Below, piece after piece: positions 1-12,061 of a stretch of 64,000 nt of DNA. The notes under the pieces are model-generated. The model saw nothing but the letters and a program-made list of their open reading frames with translations, searched no databases and was not told where the DNA came from. Origin of the DNA: Proteromonas lacertae (Eukaryota; Sar; Bigyra; Opalinata; Proteromonadidae); the NCBI GenBank assembly GCA_002245135.1, contig NGBS01000872.1:124001-188000 (forward strand). Direction: 5' to 3'. The position numbers and the translations under genes are program-made. The stretch's first letter is position 1. The number at the start of each line of letters is the position of its first letter.

Positions 1-286
1 ATATGTTGCGGAGTATGTAATTTTGTTGAATAGTTGTATATATTCTAATATTTCTTACGTTCATTTCTTTATATATATCTGAAGTAACAGAATAAATATA
101 TCTAAAATTCTCTTCTATATAATACTTATGTAATGTAATAATTAAATCTTCATAAAATATTGACAAGGAATTGTTAAGTGTGTGCATAGAATCATATCCT
201 ATTATGTGAACTGAAAAATAGTCCAATTTAAAGAATTCACTAACACTTTTGTTAAATAAATCTGTTACTTCAGAAGAAGGTATTTT
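1..286 (-). CDS. partial hypothetical protein at left edge
   Basis: An open frame of 95 codons runs off the left edge with no stop, which is unlikely by chance in DNA this AT-rich. I see no recognisable domain; the product is rich in Tyr, Ile, Asn and Glu. Upstream (287-482) the same strand shows protein-like segments interrupted by several in-frame TAA/TAG codons, so the 5' part may be decayed or carry introns I could not resolve. No start codon can be chosen. Confidence 0.35.
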
Positions 287-480
287 TTATATATAATATT
301 TTTATAGATTGGAAGTAATTAAGTAATATTTAATGCTTTTTTATATTCAGCTAGTGGTATTTTTTAAAAATTCTATATATCTCCTTAATTAGCAGGAATT
401 TGAAAAGAATTACGATATAATACTATATGATTATGTCTTCTTGAGCCAATAAGACTATAAAATCGAATTACATCTCTTGA

Positions 481-819
481 CATGAAGACTCAATCAAAAA
501 AAATACTAAAAAAACAAAAAAAAATAATAGTAGACAACTAATTAAAGATAGAAAAATAAAATATCTCTATTTTGAATATCATAGTGCATGGAGAACTGCT
601 GATCCAACTCTTGATATAGAAGATATATACAACATTCTTGTAGATGGTGGATATAATGTATATATTGAATATAGTAGTGTTATTTATGTAAGTCAGATGT
701 TTTTAAAATATATGACAATGCCTGATGATAAGTTTTGTGTTAATTTTCTAGCAATTAGAAAAGGAAGTGTTCATGAGAGAGATATTATGAGAAGATTATG
801 TCCAAAATGTCGATATTAA
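481..819 (+). CDS. FkbM-type methyltransferase C-terminal fragment (tentative)
   Basis: An open frame of 112 codons ending in TAA at 817-819 has no ATG near its beginning, so it looks like a last exon or a broken gene. After a Lys/Asn-rich start it reads LYFEYHS, then about 20 residues later ILVDGGYNVYIEY. This resembles the end of FkbM-family SAM-dependent methyltransferases, where an acidic residue and a EYH motif precede a GY turn. The SAM-binding half is not visible upstream. It could equally be an unrelated fragment. Confidence 0.3.
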   Translation, partial: HEDSIKKNTKKTKKNNSRQLIKDRKIKYLYFEYHSAWRTADPTLDIEDIYNILVDGGYNVYIEYSSVIYVSQMFLKYMTMPDDKFCVNFLAIRKGSVHERDIMRRLCPKCRY

Positions 820-868
820 TATAATTTATTATATTTTAATATATAATTATGTTAATTTATACTAATCT

Positions 869-1051
869 TTAATTATAAGATAATTCACTACTTCTATGGG
901 TTTCTGGTATTTTAGCTTCTAATTTAAAACTAATATTACTAGTTCTCTTTTTATAACTTAGTTTTTCACAAGAAGAAATAACATCACGATTGAAATCATT
1001 TCCAGTTATTCGAATGTAGTTAATACTGTCATTATAGTACAAAACTATTCC

Positions 1052-1094
<43 letters not shown>

Positions 1095-2629
1095 TACATC
1101 TAACAATATCTTCAACATCTTTTTTACTATAATTATTCCATGAAATATCGATATAATACAAATACTTAGTAGATCTAATTAAATCACAAATCATATTAAC
1201 AGATTTACCAGTAAAATTATTATGTCCAACTGAAAATTCTCTTAAACAATGATTTGTTTTTATTCCTTCTATTAAATACTGTAAACCAATATCAGTAATT
1301 TTATTGACATTTAAAGTCAACGTAACTAATGAGCAATCAGTTCTTTTCAACCATTTGCTAAACACTTTACACGTTTCGTCACCAAGTTCATTGGATGTTA
1401 AATCAATAATAGAAAGATTTGAATTAAATAAATACTATTTATTTAGAATATAATTATTATACTTCAAAATATGTTGCTATACTATCAGTCAAACCATTAA
1501 AACAACATTGTAATTCTCTCATAATTTGATTTGATTTTACTGAAGATATAATTTCAGCAACATCAAATACATTCACATTATTCTTACACAATAATAAACT
1601 TTCACATAAATAATTTGATTCGATATATTTAGCTAAACCAGGAATATTATAATAAGTCAAGTCTTCATAAGCTAAATCAATAATATACGATAATTCATCA
1701 TTTCCTATTATATCAGATAAATCTCTCTGACTATCTATTGATATTCTTTTTTCACAATCTGTTTTATTCTTTGAATTGTGTAATTGCTTATATTTTTCTA
1801 TTTGAGATTTTAATTCTTTACTATATCCTTCAGCATATCTTATTCTTGTAGCTTCTTCTTTTAAAGCTTTATCTCTTTCAGTTACTATTTGATTTACCTC
1901 TATTGTGTATGTTTCATTCATTTGTTTGACTAATTCGTGATATTCTAATTCATTTCTATATTCATTGTTATTATTAATAATTAAATTATATTATACTGTT
2001 CAGTAATTGCTTCAAATGTAATATTCAACAGAGACATTGCTGTTTTTGCATTGGTTGATGACTAGTTATAGAATACATAAAATAAAATAAAATACTGGAT
2101 CTGATGATAATTTATACAACTCTGAATTATAATCCTCTTTAGTCATTTCTTGCTGTTCTTTAAACATCTTTTCTATCTCTTTTAGTAAAGAAACTTTGTC
2201 CTTTTCACAAAAATAAAGTTTATCTTCATATTTTCTCCTTGCTTCAGCAAAGTCATTATATATATACTCCTGTCTAGTGAATTTATGAGTGATTTATGAA
2301 TACTCTTTTTCTGATTGATCTGTATATTTTATAGCATTCCACGTCAAACGTTTGGGACATACACATTTTATTAGTCCACATACATTACATCTATCCAAAC
2401 TCATCGCATCTATTATTGTCATTAATCAATAACAATATACGAACATAACTACTAACTGATGTATATCCCAATTCATGTGCTTTTTCTTCCTGTTCACATC
2501 GTTTTTTCACTAATTGCTTTCCTCTATGAACCATAATTGCTCTTCTCTAATTTAATGATAAGCTTAGGCGTTTTATACTTCTTCTACCGTCAATTCACTG
2601 ATATCTACATCAGAATCATAATCACTCAT
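869..2629 (-). CDS. leucine-rich repeat (RNI-like) protein with coiled-coil middle
   Basis: Eight exons joined by seven short introns (28 to about 57 nt, all GTAT...TAG) give a protein of about 500 residues. The N-terminus is MSDYDSDVDISEL, acidic. A Cys-rich patch follows (CNVCGLIKCVC), perhaps a zinc knuckle. A Lys/Glu-rich, coiled-coil-like middle leads into at least three ribonuclease-inhibitor type leucine-rich repeats near the C-terminus, with motifs such as LTLNVNKITDIGLQYL. Such LRRs are protein-binding scaffolds; the partner is unknown. The last intron (about 1039-1093) is mostly an ATT microsatellite. Start chosen at the first ATG that keeps the frame through every intron. Confidence 0.7.
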
Positions 2630-2780
2630 ATTTTGAAACGATTAAAAATTTAAATTTTCAAAATTTCGTTATTAAAAAACCAAAACACACAAACAATCAC
2701 TTACAATAATAGTCATTAACTAACATAATACTAATATTCTAATATAACTGTACAGGAAAAGTACACATATTCAATCTAAT

Positions 2781-3732
2781 TTATTCAGAATTCAATAGCG
2801 TGTTTAAATTTTCATATTCTTTAATTGTAGTTGGATCTGAATAAATTAAATCAAGTATGTTATTATTCACAAAAGATTTACAATCTTTTTTAATCACTTT
2901 CTTTGCTCTATAAGTATAGATAATATAATAATAATACACTTCATTACTTGTAGCAATACTATATAATTGTATAACATGCCTAATTAGTCTTAATGTATAA
3001 CAAGTAGTAATTTCAATATCCAATAGTGTATTATCTATTGTATTGAAGAATGTGTTAAATCTCTTTTCTGTTTCACATATATATGCCAATCCTATTGGTT
3101 CTGACAGTATTTTCTGTAGAATAAATACGCCAATCTATTAATATTATAAGTCTTTGTATATTTTTTATACTGTTTGTGATAATTCTTTATCTATCTTTAG
3201 AATATGTAGTATTACTGACATTATTTCCGTTTGCAGTAGATATATTACTGTGTCTGCATTGATTATTTTGACTAATGAAGCTACTATCGATAGACTCATC
3301 AACCTCAAACACTTAAATGAAACAGATTGAGATTCAGTTTTCATAAATGGTATTAGGTATAATAGAAGATTATCTAAATAGTAATATACATTATATATAC
3401 TTTCAATAAATAATAAATTTGTATTTTTATCTGCTGCTATACAATCTAACAGACACATTGACTCACATAATCTTAATGCTATGCTTGGTTGTATATCATT
3501 GAGTGACAAATAAGGGTAAGCAGAAATTAACTCATGAATTAAAGCTACTACCACCCCTGTGGAAAAATAGAGTAGAATACCAATTTGAGGTATATTTTTT
3601 GATTTCACTGACAAATCTGAGTAATTAAATAGATATATTGATACAATGCAGTGCGTCTGGCCTTAATTCAGGAATTTGCAGTTTTCTCAGTGTTAAATAT
3701 ATTAAATCCATGTTAACTGAAGGCTGCGTCAT
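2781..3732 (-). CDS. CNOT9: CCR4-NOT subunit 9 (Rcd1/CAF40)
   Basis: Four exons with three introns of 28-36 nt give about 285 residues, the usual size of the Rcd1 core. Family landmarks appear in order: a first repeat YLSVKSKNIPQIG, then LCESMCLLDCIAADKNT, FKCLRLMSLSIVASLVK, LLQTEIM with LSQT, and KILSEPIGLAYICETEKRF. These match the armadillo-like repeats of CNOT9/CAF40, a scaffold subunit of the CCR4-NOT deadenylase that docks RNA-binding proteins in cytoplasmic mRNA decay. The intron near the C-terminus uses donor GTATTATT, restoring SNEVAKKV. Start at ATG 3732; an alternative in-frame Met lies seven codons later. Confidence 0.9.
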
Positions 3733-3909
3733 TAGTAAATCATGTTAATGTTGAAAATTGTCTTGTATCTTAAGTTAAACTTGTGTTATATCTTTTGAAA
3801 AGATTTGAGTTGAAAAATGACTAATCAGTCCTTTCATAGTAACACTATTATCACATACAATAAAATTCATTTGCAACAAATAATACAAATCAGAAATAAA
3901 TAACATAAA

Positions 3910-5049
3910 TTAATAGGAATTTGAACTACCTTCTTTCAACTTCTCATATCTCCTATAAAATTCTTTTTCTTTTTTATCCATTTCATCTCTATCATATGAT
4001 ATATTAGGTACATGCAGAGCATGGTTTATTGGCTTATATTTTGAATGATCATTCTTCATATATTCATTCAACATATTTGCCATTTCACCAACTTTAGGAA
4101 TAGGAGTATAATCATCAGGCACAGGGTCTGAACCACTATAAACAACGGTGTTATTGGCTTTTTCGTCTTCCAATTTCACACTATTATTCTTATTTCTCTC
4201 ATTCGGATTTTGTGTTAAAATTGGATCACCAGGCATGATTGGTGTTTCAGAAGACAACATTATGAATCTAATCGATTTATATAACTCATTATCTATTCTA
4301 ACAACATAATAACATAATATTATTATAAAAATATATACATTTCCTTCTTTAACCATATATCTAATATCATTTCAATTTTATTCTTTTCTTCAGTTGTTGT
4401 AGCTGTATAATAGGCACAATGAAATATTATTGGAAGTTGTGGTAATAACGCTTCGCTAATATATATATGTTCAATAACTGCATCAGGCGTTACAGTTGTG
4501 TTAGTTAGAGTGTTTGTGGAATGTTTGTTGAATGAATAAACCATAGAATCATTGATTAAAAAAATAGTATATAATCTTTTATTAAATGAGATTGATGATA
4601 ATATATGTGTGCGCATCTCTAGTGCAATACATACTGATGATTGTTCTTCTCGTTCTAATATCCAATTTCTAGTATTTGTTATAAAATTCTTTGATCCATC
4701 ATTCTCTTTCAACAGTTTTCTAAAATGCATCATATCATCAGTTGTTAGTAAAATAAGTCCTGTTGGTGGTTTAATAATATTCTGCGAAGTTTGATTAGAT
4801 TGTAAAGACAATCTACCAGATTTTATATCAAGTAAATATTTGTAATAAGAACTACCTTCACCATCGTATAAAAATAAATATTCTGGATTGTTAATTTGCT
4901 ATTACATTACATATATATTGCTGTACTCTTCTTTTCAACAGATTTTCGAATTCAAATCCATTTTTTATTACAACATCTACAGTATTAGTAATTTTTTCTA
5001 AAAGAGCTTGATTTTTGGGTGGTTCGATTATCGTTGATGAATTATTCAT
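3910..5049 (-). CDS. SURP-CID splicing factor (CHERP/U2SURP-like)
   Basis: Three exons (introns 28 and 41 nt) give about 356 residues. The N-terminal ~75 residues form a SURP module: a helix ending NGFEFENLLKRR, then NPEYLFLYDGEGSSYYKYLL, the motif that in SURP domains contacts SF1-type helices. Residues ~90-235 read as a CID/RPR domain, an all-helical fold that binds RNA polymerase II CTD-like peptides. The C-terminal third is charged and disordered. SURP followed by CID is the architecture of CHERP and U2SURP, proteins associated with the U2 snRNP. It is shorter than the animal proteins and lacks an obvious G-patch. Start is the first ATG before the SURP helix. Confidence 0.75.
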
Positions 5050-5114
5050 TTTTAAATTATTTGGTTAATGAAATATATTTTTCATAAACCCAATTTGACA
5101 TTTTTCAAAATAAA

Positions 5115-6792
5115 ATGCCTGTTCAACCAAGGTTTAGCATTACCCAAGTATACATTTAAAACAATATTTATTTTACTAGGATAATGAATTTTTATATATT
5201 GAAATAAAAACTCCCTATGTATCAGATCATTCTTTGATTTCATTGTTTTATGATTAGATTAGAGTTTCATCTATGGACTTTGTTGTTGAAGGTTGTGATT
5301 TTTCATTTTTTTGCACTCCATATTTGCTGAAATTACAATTTCCTTGTCCTTGTCTAGAGGATGATAGATGTAAAGCTGTATATGATGTAAACAATGTATA
5401 TATTGTATTTTATACATTAAATAGGATAATGGGACAATAACTGTACATTTACCTAAATTAAATAAAGGAGAAGTATTTCCTGATTTAGATTTGCAATCCA
5501 AATTATTAGTTAAAAAAACCAACGTGTTTCCAACAAAACCATCGAAGTAATAATTTGATAAAATGTAATATATTTAGACCATTGATTGAAGTGATTGGAG
5601 GAGTTGATAATGAAGAAGAAGATGAAAAAGCTGAAGAAGAAAAAGAAAAAGAAAAAGAGATAGAAGAACATAATAAACTTGATGATTTTATAAGTAGTAA
5701 TATGTCAGAATTAGAAATTGATAAATTGAAAGTAGATAATACAATATATTATGGATTTGGTAATAAATATAGTAAATTCTTTTGTAACCTACGTGTATAT
5801 ATAATGATATTATTATTATTATTTATTTATTTATTAGGAAGATTTACCAGAAATAATAGAACTTTCTGATCCTGATGAAACACCTGAAAATCAAAGAAGA
5901 ATAATCAGAAATGAGAAAGAGAATCAACAATTCGATTCAGATAGATATATTGCTGATTTTATAGAAGGAAGAAATGATCCTATTTTCGTACAAGCTATGG
6001 GTATAATTTATTTTTTATATGCTATTGTTTTGATAGATTATAAACCCCAATATATGTCTTCTAGAAAGCAACTTTATTCATCTCAAAAGCGTTGGTGTGA
6101 AGAGAATAAATCAAATGATCTTCCAACAGAATTATTAGAAGAATCTTCAGATATTTTATCAAAAGAAGATAATGATATTATATGTAAATTACCAAAAGTA
6201 TATATTAATCATCTTTATTTTTATTTCTTTATAGTATGAGTATATTTTTAGCCATACTGAAACATTAAAACTATTAAATGATTTAGTTGGTATTCTATCA
6301 GCTTATGCTTATGATTTAAGAACTACAGAAGGTGAGCCAACAGTAGAATCATCATGGACTATTTCAATATTATCACCATTATTGTCTTATTTAGAATCAA
6401 TTAGAGATTTAAAAGATTTATGTTTACTATTTTTAAGAAGAGTATTAACATATCCATATATGAGAAGATGGGATTTAGGAATACAATGCCTAAAAGATGC
6501 ACAATTTGTGTTCTTTTGTGGAAGAAAAAGAATAATTAAAACATTATTAAGTATAAGAGAAATATTCAGTAAATCAGATCAAAAATATTTACTTAATACG
6601 TTGTATATTGATCATTATATTCTGTGGATACAAACACTTTCACCAAATGTTTGTTATAATTACTCTAATACACTAAAGTCAGTAATAAATCAGCTGTCGA
6701 AAGATCAAATTGAATGGAATTTAGTAGATTTAGATAAAAAAGCTAGAGAAATAGTTAAATCTATGGCAGATGAAGAAGGAAAAGAAGAATAG
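5115..6792 (+). CDS. SHQ1: SHQ1, H/ACA snoRNP assembly chaperone
   Basis: Eight exons (introns about 29-45 nt) give about 475 residues. The N-terminal CS domain starts MPVQPRFSITQ, continues CTPYLLKLQFPCPC and ends VHLPKLNKGEVFPDLDL, closely matching the SHQ1 CS domain. The C-terminal helical SHQ1 domain has EYIFSHTETLKLLNDLVG, AYAYDLRTTEGEPTVESSW and RRVLTYPYMRRWDLG. SHQ1 holds dyskerin (Cbf5) before its loading onto H/ACA RNAs. Between the domains lies an acidic EEE/KEK linker. Intron phases join every motif without gaps, which supports the model and the standard stop at TAG 6790-6792. Confidence 0.92.
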
Positions 6793-6957
6793 TTATAGTT
6801 GTTCGTTTTTTTGTGTGTGTTTTTGATTAAATCACAAACATAAAAATCGACAATATATCAACTGACTGTTTATAATTACTACAAAAAAAAATATAATAAA
6901 TTATCTATTCTCTATTTTACAGATATTGTAACCTGTCTAAAAAATACAATTATCAAA

Positions 6958-8561
6958 TCAAATATCTCCATTATGACAAATCATTGAATCAGATGAATTT
7001 GGAATTCCATCTAAAAGAGAATCAACGCTTGTAACTACTTTTGCATTTTCATCATCTTTATCTAAGACAATTGAACTTATGCTTTTCATTTCAGCTTTCT
7101 TTCTATTTGGACTGCATAATGGTGATCCAACAATTAAATGGTTTGAATTTCTACCACTATGCATTTCATTTGATTCATTTATTATATTACTATCTAAGCG
7201 GATTGCTCTTTTATCTCTATTTACAGCTGGAGATGCTGACATTACAATATAATTATCTTCTTTATCATCATCTGCTAATCTTCTACAGGTATATTCAGGT
7301 GATGATGTAAATGTTTCATTTGTCTCTTTTTTCTTTTCTGGAGTAGCTGGTGGAGTAGAGTATGGATTTAAATTCGATTTTTTCTTCTTCACATCAACTG
7401 CTTTAGTTGCATTTGTTGGAGGTGTTGAATTATCACTATTTTCAGTTGTTGGAGTTGATACAACTTCAACTGGAGTTAATGAGAATGATCCTGGAGGAGT
7501 ATCTAATAATCTATTACATTTCTCAGATGAATGGAAATTAACAGCAGGTGGAATGAAGAAAGATGCATTGGTAGTATCACTATAACCTCTTGATCTACAT
7601 TTATTACAATTATGCTTGTAATTGCATGTAGAATGAGGAGGAGTAAGATTATTAGTTTTATCTAAAGGTTTTAATAAATGATTATGAGATGATTTTAAAT
7701 TACTATCGTTTATGCTATCTAAAAATGAAGGTATTACTGTATCTCCATTGGGTGAAAGTGATGGTGTATTGTTCTGACTATTGTTTTGGCTATTTAATAA
7801 TGATGTAGGTGGTGATGAAAGAGGTGGTAGTTCGTGAGGTGTTTTAGGAGGTTCATCAGGTAGAAAGAATTCATTTAATTGTGGTAATCGATATTGCGAT
7901 GATAAACTACGACTAATGGATTTATTATTATTATTATTATTATTGCTGGTTGATGTGGGAAGACTATTATGATGTTTTTCATCATCTAATCTATATCTAT
8001 TATTATTATTATTACTAAAAGGATTGGATTCATTATTATTATTATTATTACTGCTACTTCTTACTGATTCTAATTTCTTTATAAATACTATTTATAAAAA
8101 TTAAAAATAAGATAAATATATACTGCTTCTATGGTTTTCTATTTCTTGAAATGATTTTATACAACGCCTATATGCGTAAACTAAGTTTTCAACTATGGCA
8201 CTATGGAATATATTCTCATTGTGAAAAAGAGTTTTACACAAAGGACATTTTCTTGTGAATTTTCCCATTTTTATAATGCATTCACTATACATAAATATAT
8301 AAAGCATACTAACAGAATATATGTCCACAAGAAATCTGACAAGGTTTTTGTAACAGATTTTTACTACATGTTATAAACAAAATCATACCATAATGGGCAA
8401 ACTAATTCTTGTTTCATTATTTCAAAAGATGTATCTAGGCTATCTAATTCCTTTTGAAGTAAATGTAACTCGTCCACTGCCTCAGCTTCTTCGTACGTAT
8501 CACCGATAAAATTTTCACTGTCGTTGTAAATAGTAATCGGTTTAGCGCTGTTTTGACCCAT
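6958..8561 (-). CDS. RING-finger E3 ligase-like protein with Asn/Ser/Pro-rich tail
   Basis: Four exons give about 505 residues. The first begins MGQNSAKP, a plausible N-myristoylation signal (Gly2, small residues at 5-6). After a short coiled segment, splicing of two 25-nt introns rebuilds a full C3HC4 RING: CPLCKNLL, CQISCGHIFCYEC, then KCPLC. RING fingers recruit E2 enzymes for ubiquitin transfer. The remaining ~400 residues are low complexity with poly-Asn runs, proline-rich stretches and repeated TPP/SP motifs, and look disordered. Its start codon is only 58 bp from that of the divergent SET-domain gene, so the two probably share a promoter. Confidence 0.8.
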
Positions 8562-8619
8562 AAATCTTTATCAATACAGTTCGACTTATGGCAAGCTTTT
8601 TAAATTCTTTTTTAAATTA
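8562..8619. promoter_or_regulatory. 58-bp bidirectional promoter
   Basis: Only 58 bp separate the ATGs of the RING gene and the SET-domain gene. The segment contains GTTCGACTTATGG and CAAGCTTTT, variants of the CAAGC/GCTTG motif seen in other head-to-head gaps in this window. Shared promoter function is inferred from spacing alone. Confidence 0.5.
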
Positions 8620-11600
8620 TGTCGAATACTGACGAAGCTGAGTATCTTAGATTTGTATTATTATGTAGAATACCAAATATTTGCACTGATGGGTTATATG
8701 AAAAGGTATAATCACTGTTCTGATACTTCTAGACTGAATTTGGCATGGAATTGGATAATAGTCCTTATAATGGAGATTACAGTGTATTTGTTCCAGCAAA
8801 AAGAAAGTGCGATAATAAAAATGAATTAAATAATGAGATTCGTATATTTCTTCTCCATTTGATATATTAGATGATAATAACAATCAAATAAAACGTATGA
8901 AATCGGCAAATGATGAAAATGAAACAATTAAAGGTGATAATGAAATAGACACTTCAGATGAAGAAAGTTGTTGTATAGCAGATATGAAGTCAAGAAAGAA
9001 AGAGCAACTGAATATCAGTATTGATATATCAATAGAATCAAATTCAGATGAGGATGAAGATCAAGCAATAATTATAAATAAAAATAAAAAATCAAAACCA
9101 GTTAGAAAACCAAGAGTAAAGAGAGAATCTTTAAGACAAACTATTCCAAAAACAATAAAGAGACAGAAAAGGACAAAATCACTTCCAATATCACTTATAG
9201 ATGAAAATAATAATAATAATGATGATAATCCAATTATAATCAAAAAGCATAAAGTAAAGAGAACTGCTGATGTTATATCACCTACATTAAATACACTAAA
9301 TAACTGGAAAGTATATATATATATATATAATCATTTAAACAATAGAATAATTCAATCAAATATCTTCAACAGAATAGATCCTATTGTTATACAGTTGGTG
9401 ATTATGTTGTTATTAATAAATCGTCATGTATAACGGATGGAAAATTATATGACAATCAAATTGATTGGTTAGTTGCAGAAATAAAGGATATTATATTTAC
9501 ATTGACAAATGAAAAGTTATATAAAGTGACTTTGTATTTACCAATATTCGCACTTTATAATAATAATTCAATAGTAGTTGAAGTATATATTATTATTATT
9601 ATTATTATATAGGATTTTGTAGAATTACTGTTTTCAGTTGAAAATAATGAGTTTATTCCACTAATAAGATATATTAAAAATATAGATATAATTGGAATAT
9701 GTAAATCCAATATAGATATAAATAATATATCATTTAAAATTACTGGATATTATAATTGTACAAGTGATATATTATATCCACTTAATGTAGATCTAAGTAA
9801 TGGAAATCCTTGTCATTTATGTCATATATTTTATAATAATAATGAATTGAATAAATGTGATGGATATTTGTGTAATAAGACATACTGTAATAAATGTAAA
9901 GACAAATATAATAAAAGGGAAGAAGAAGAAGAAGATAATTGTGAAGTTAAATACAATAAGAAATGGTATTGTCCCAGCTGTTGTAGTAATTGTCTATGTA
10001 AAGAGTGTTATATTGATAATAAATTAAGACTATTAAACCATACAGCTATAATATATTGTTATATATGTGGATCTTATGCTATTGATTTGAAATATTGTAC
10101 AAATTGTAATAGACACTTTTGTGAGAAGTGTAAAAAGTTCTTTATGAAGAAATTGGTGGATAATAATCCATTTTATAATATTGGAAGAATAATTAAAAAT
10201 TATAATAGAAAGAATTATTTAATAGTTCAATATTTACCATCTATTGATAATTATATGTATTTTAATATATATATATATATTGATAATAGATTGGTTGAAT
10301 TGGTAAATAATGAAGTATTGGATTATAAATCTAAAACTACATGTAAGTTTACTTCTAATTTAATTAATCAATACAAAATCACGGATTTACGAGAATCATA
10401 TAATATAATATGTATTTGTAGGAACTTAAGGAATAATACTAATGTTAAAATGAAAGGTATAATAAAATGTCCATTTTGCAATGAATATTTCCATTTAAAA
10501 TGTTTACCTGAGAATGAGAGAAATGTTGAAGTTTGGTATGAATTAGGAGGATGTATATTATGTAGAGAGTATATATATATAAATATATATTAATGAAATT
10601 ATTATAGAGTAAATAATGATGATACTTCTATTGTTGATATTCAAAAAGCATCAAAATATACAGAAAATATAAAAAATGAAATTTATAATAATGAAAAAGA
10701 AAAAGTGAAATATGGAATTCCATCAATTGATCATTCTACTTGTCCACAATGTTTAGAGTTATTGAAAATGAGTAATAAATATGAATATTTGCAACAACAC
10801 TTAACACATCCACCAAATATGTATAATCGATTAATACAATGGAGTAATAACTCATTAATTAAGAAAGTAGGAAATAATATTCCAACTTTTGGATTTTATT
10901 ATGTTTCTAATAATAATAATAATACAACAATAAGTGATGAATCTAATTCTATTTTATCAATATATAAAATGGTTCATACACTTGAAATATCCTATTTATA
11001 TATATAGTATAATATTATTATCTTTAATTGTATTTATTGTTCTGAGTTTGAATTAAGTCCATGTTTATTAGAAATATGCAATCATATTACACCATCAGAT
11101 CCAAATGGTTTATATAGTGAAGAACATGAAAATAACTCACTTTCTAAAGGTAATAATAATAAGTTATGTAAAAGGCTAAAACATTATGATGATCCAATAT
11201 TAATAGAACAACATCGAATGTATCAATATTTCATAGAAACTGGTACTACAAGACCATCTAAAGTTATATCTGAAAGACAAAAGAATGTGAGTGTGGGTGA
11301 AGATTATTCAAATAATAAGAAAGATACTGATGAAAGAAGTAAAAGAAGGAATATGAGATTATATCGTAGAAATGAAGATTTATTAGACATTTCAATGTTA
11401 TCATTAGTAGAAACAAAGAAATTGAAATTTGGTAAAAGTGCAATACACAAATGGGGTGTATTTGCTGATGAAGTCATTCCTAAGGATTCATTTGTTATTG
11501 AATATAAAGGACAATTAATAAGTGGTGAAGAAGCTGATAGAAGAGAGAAATTGTATAAGGAATTAAATGTAGGAAGTGATTATGTATATAATATTAATAT

Positions 11601-11873
11601 TTCTGTTATTATTTATAGATGTTTCGAATTGATAAACATATGATAGTTGATGCTACTGTTGTTGGTTCACTTGCTAGATATATCAATCATTCTTGTAATC
11701 CAAATTGTTATACAAAAATAATTCAAGATAGTGGTAAGAAGAAAATTTGTATTTATTCTTTAAGAGAGATTAAGATTGGTGAAGAATTGACTTATAATTA
11801 TAATTTTCCAAGAGAAGAAGTGAAAATTCCTTGTTTTTGTGGTTCTAAGAATTGTGTTGGTTGGATGAATTAG
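8620..11873 (+). CDS. SET1/trithorax-type histone methyltransferase with 4CXXC_R1-like zinc region
   Basis: About seven introns of 27-38 nt give about 1000 residues. A basic, acidic-patched N-terminus leads to a Cys-rich block around 9817-10010: CHLCHIFYNN, CNKCKDKYNK, WYCPSCCSNCLCKEC, resembling the 4CXXC_R1 zinc domain of JmjC and plant nuclear proteins. Another Cys cluster, possibly PHD-like, follows (CPFCNEYFHLKCLPE, CILCRE). The C-terminus is a SET domain: KWGVFADEVI, YINHSCNPNCYTKII, EELTYNYNFP, and post-SET CFCGSKNCVGWMN, as in SET1/MLL H3K4 methyltransferases. One intron (10972-11007) uses donor GTTCAT; without it a TAG would interrupt the frame. Start at ATG 8620. Confidence 0.82.
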
Positions 11874-12061
11874 ATTTAATTTAATATTATAATTGTTTAT
11901 GATGAATATTGATTTTTTTTGTATTCTTTATAAGATTCTGTATAATACAATTTCTTTATTTGTTGATATGTAAATGATGAAATAAAAGAATAGAATAAAA
12001 ATGTAGGCTTGATTCTTATTTGACAATCCAAATTTTGATTTTCGATTTAATCAACACCAGA

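Noticed and set aside
1-482. Variant genetic code with TAA/TAG read as Gln
   Set aside because: SHQ1, SET, eIF2B, uL1m, MDH and others stop at TAA or TAG exactly where their families end.
10972-11007. Stop-codon readthrough at TAG 11005-11007 in the SET gene
   Set aside because: A 36-nt intron with donor GTTCAT and acceptor TATAG removes the stop and keeps the frame; simpler than readthrough.
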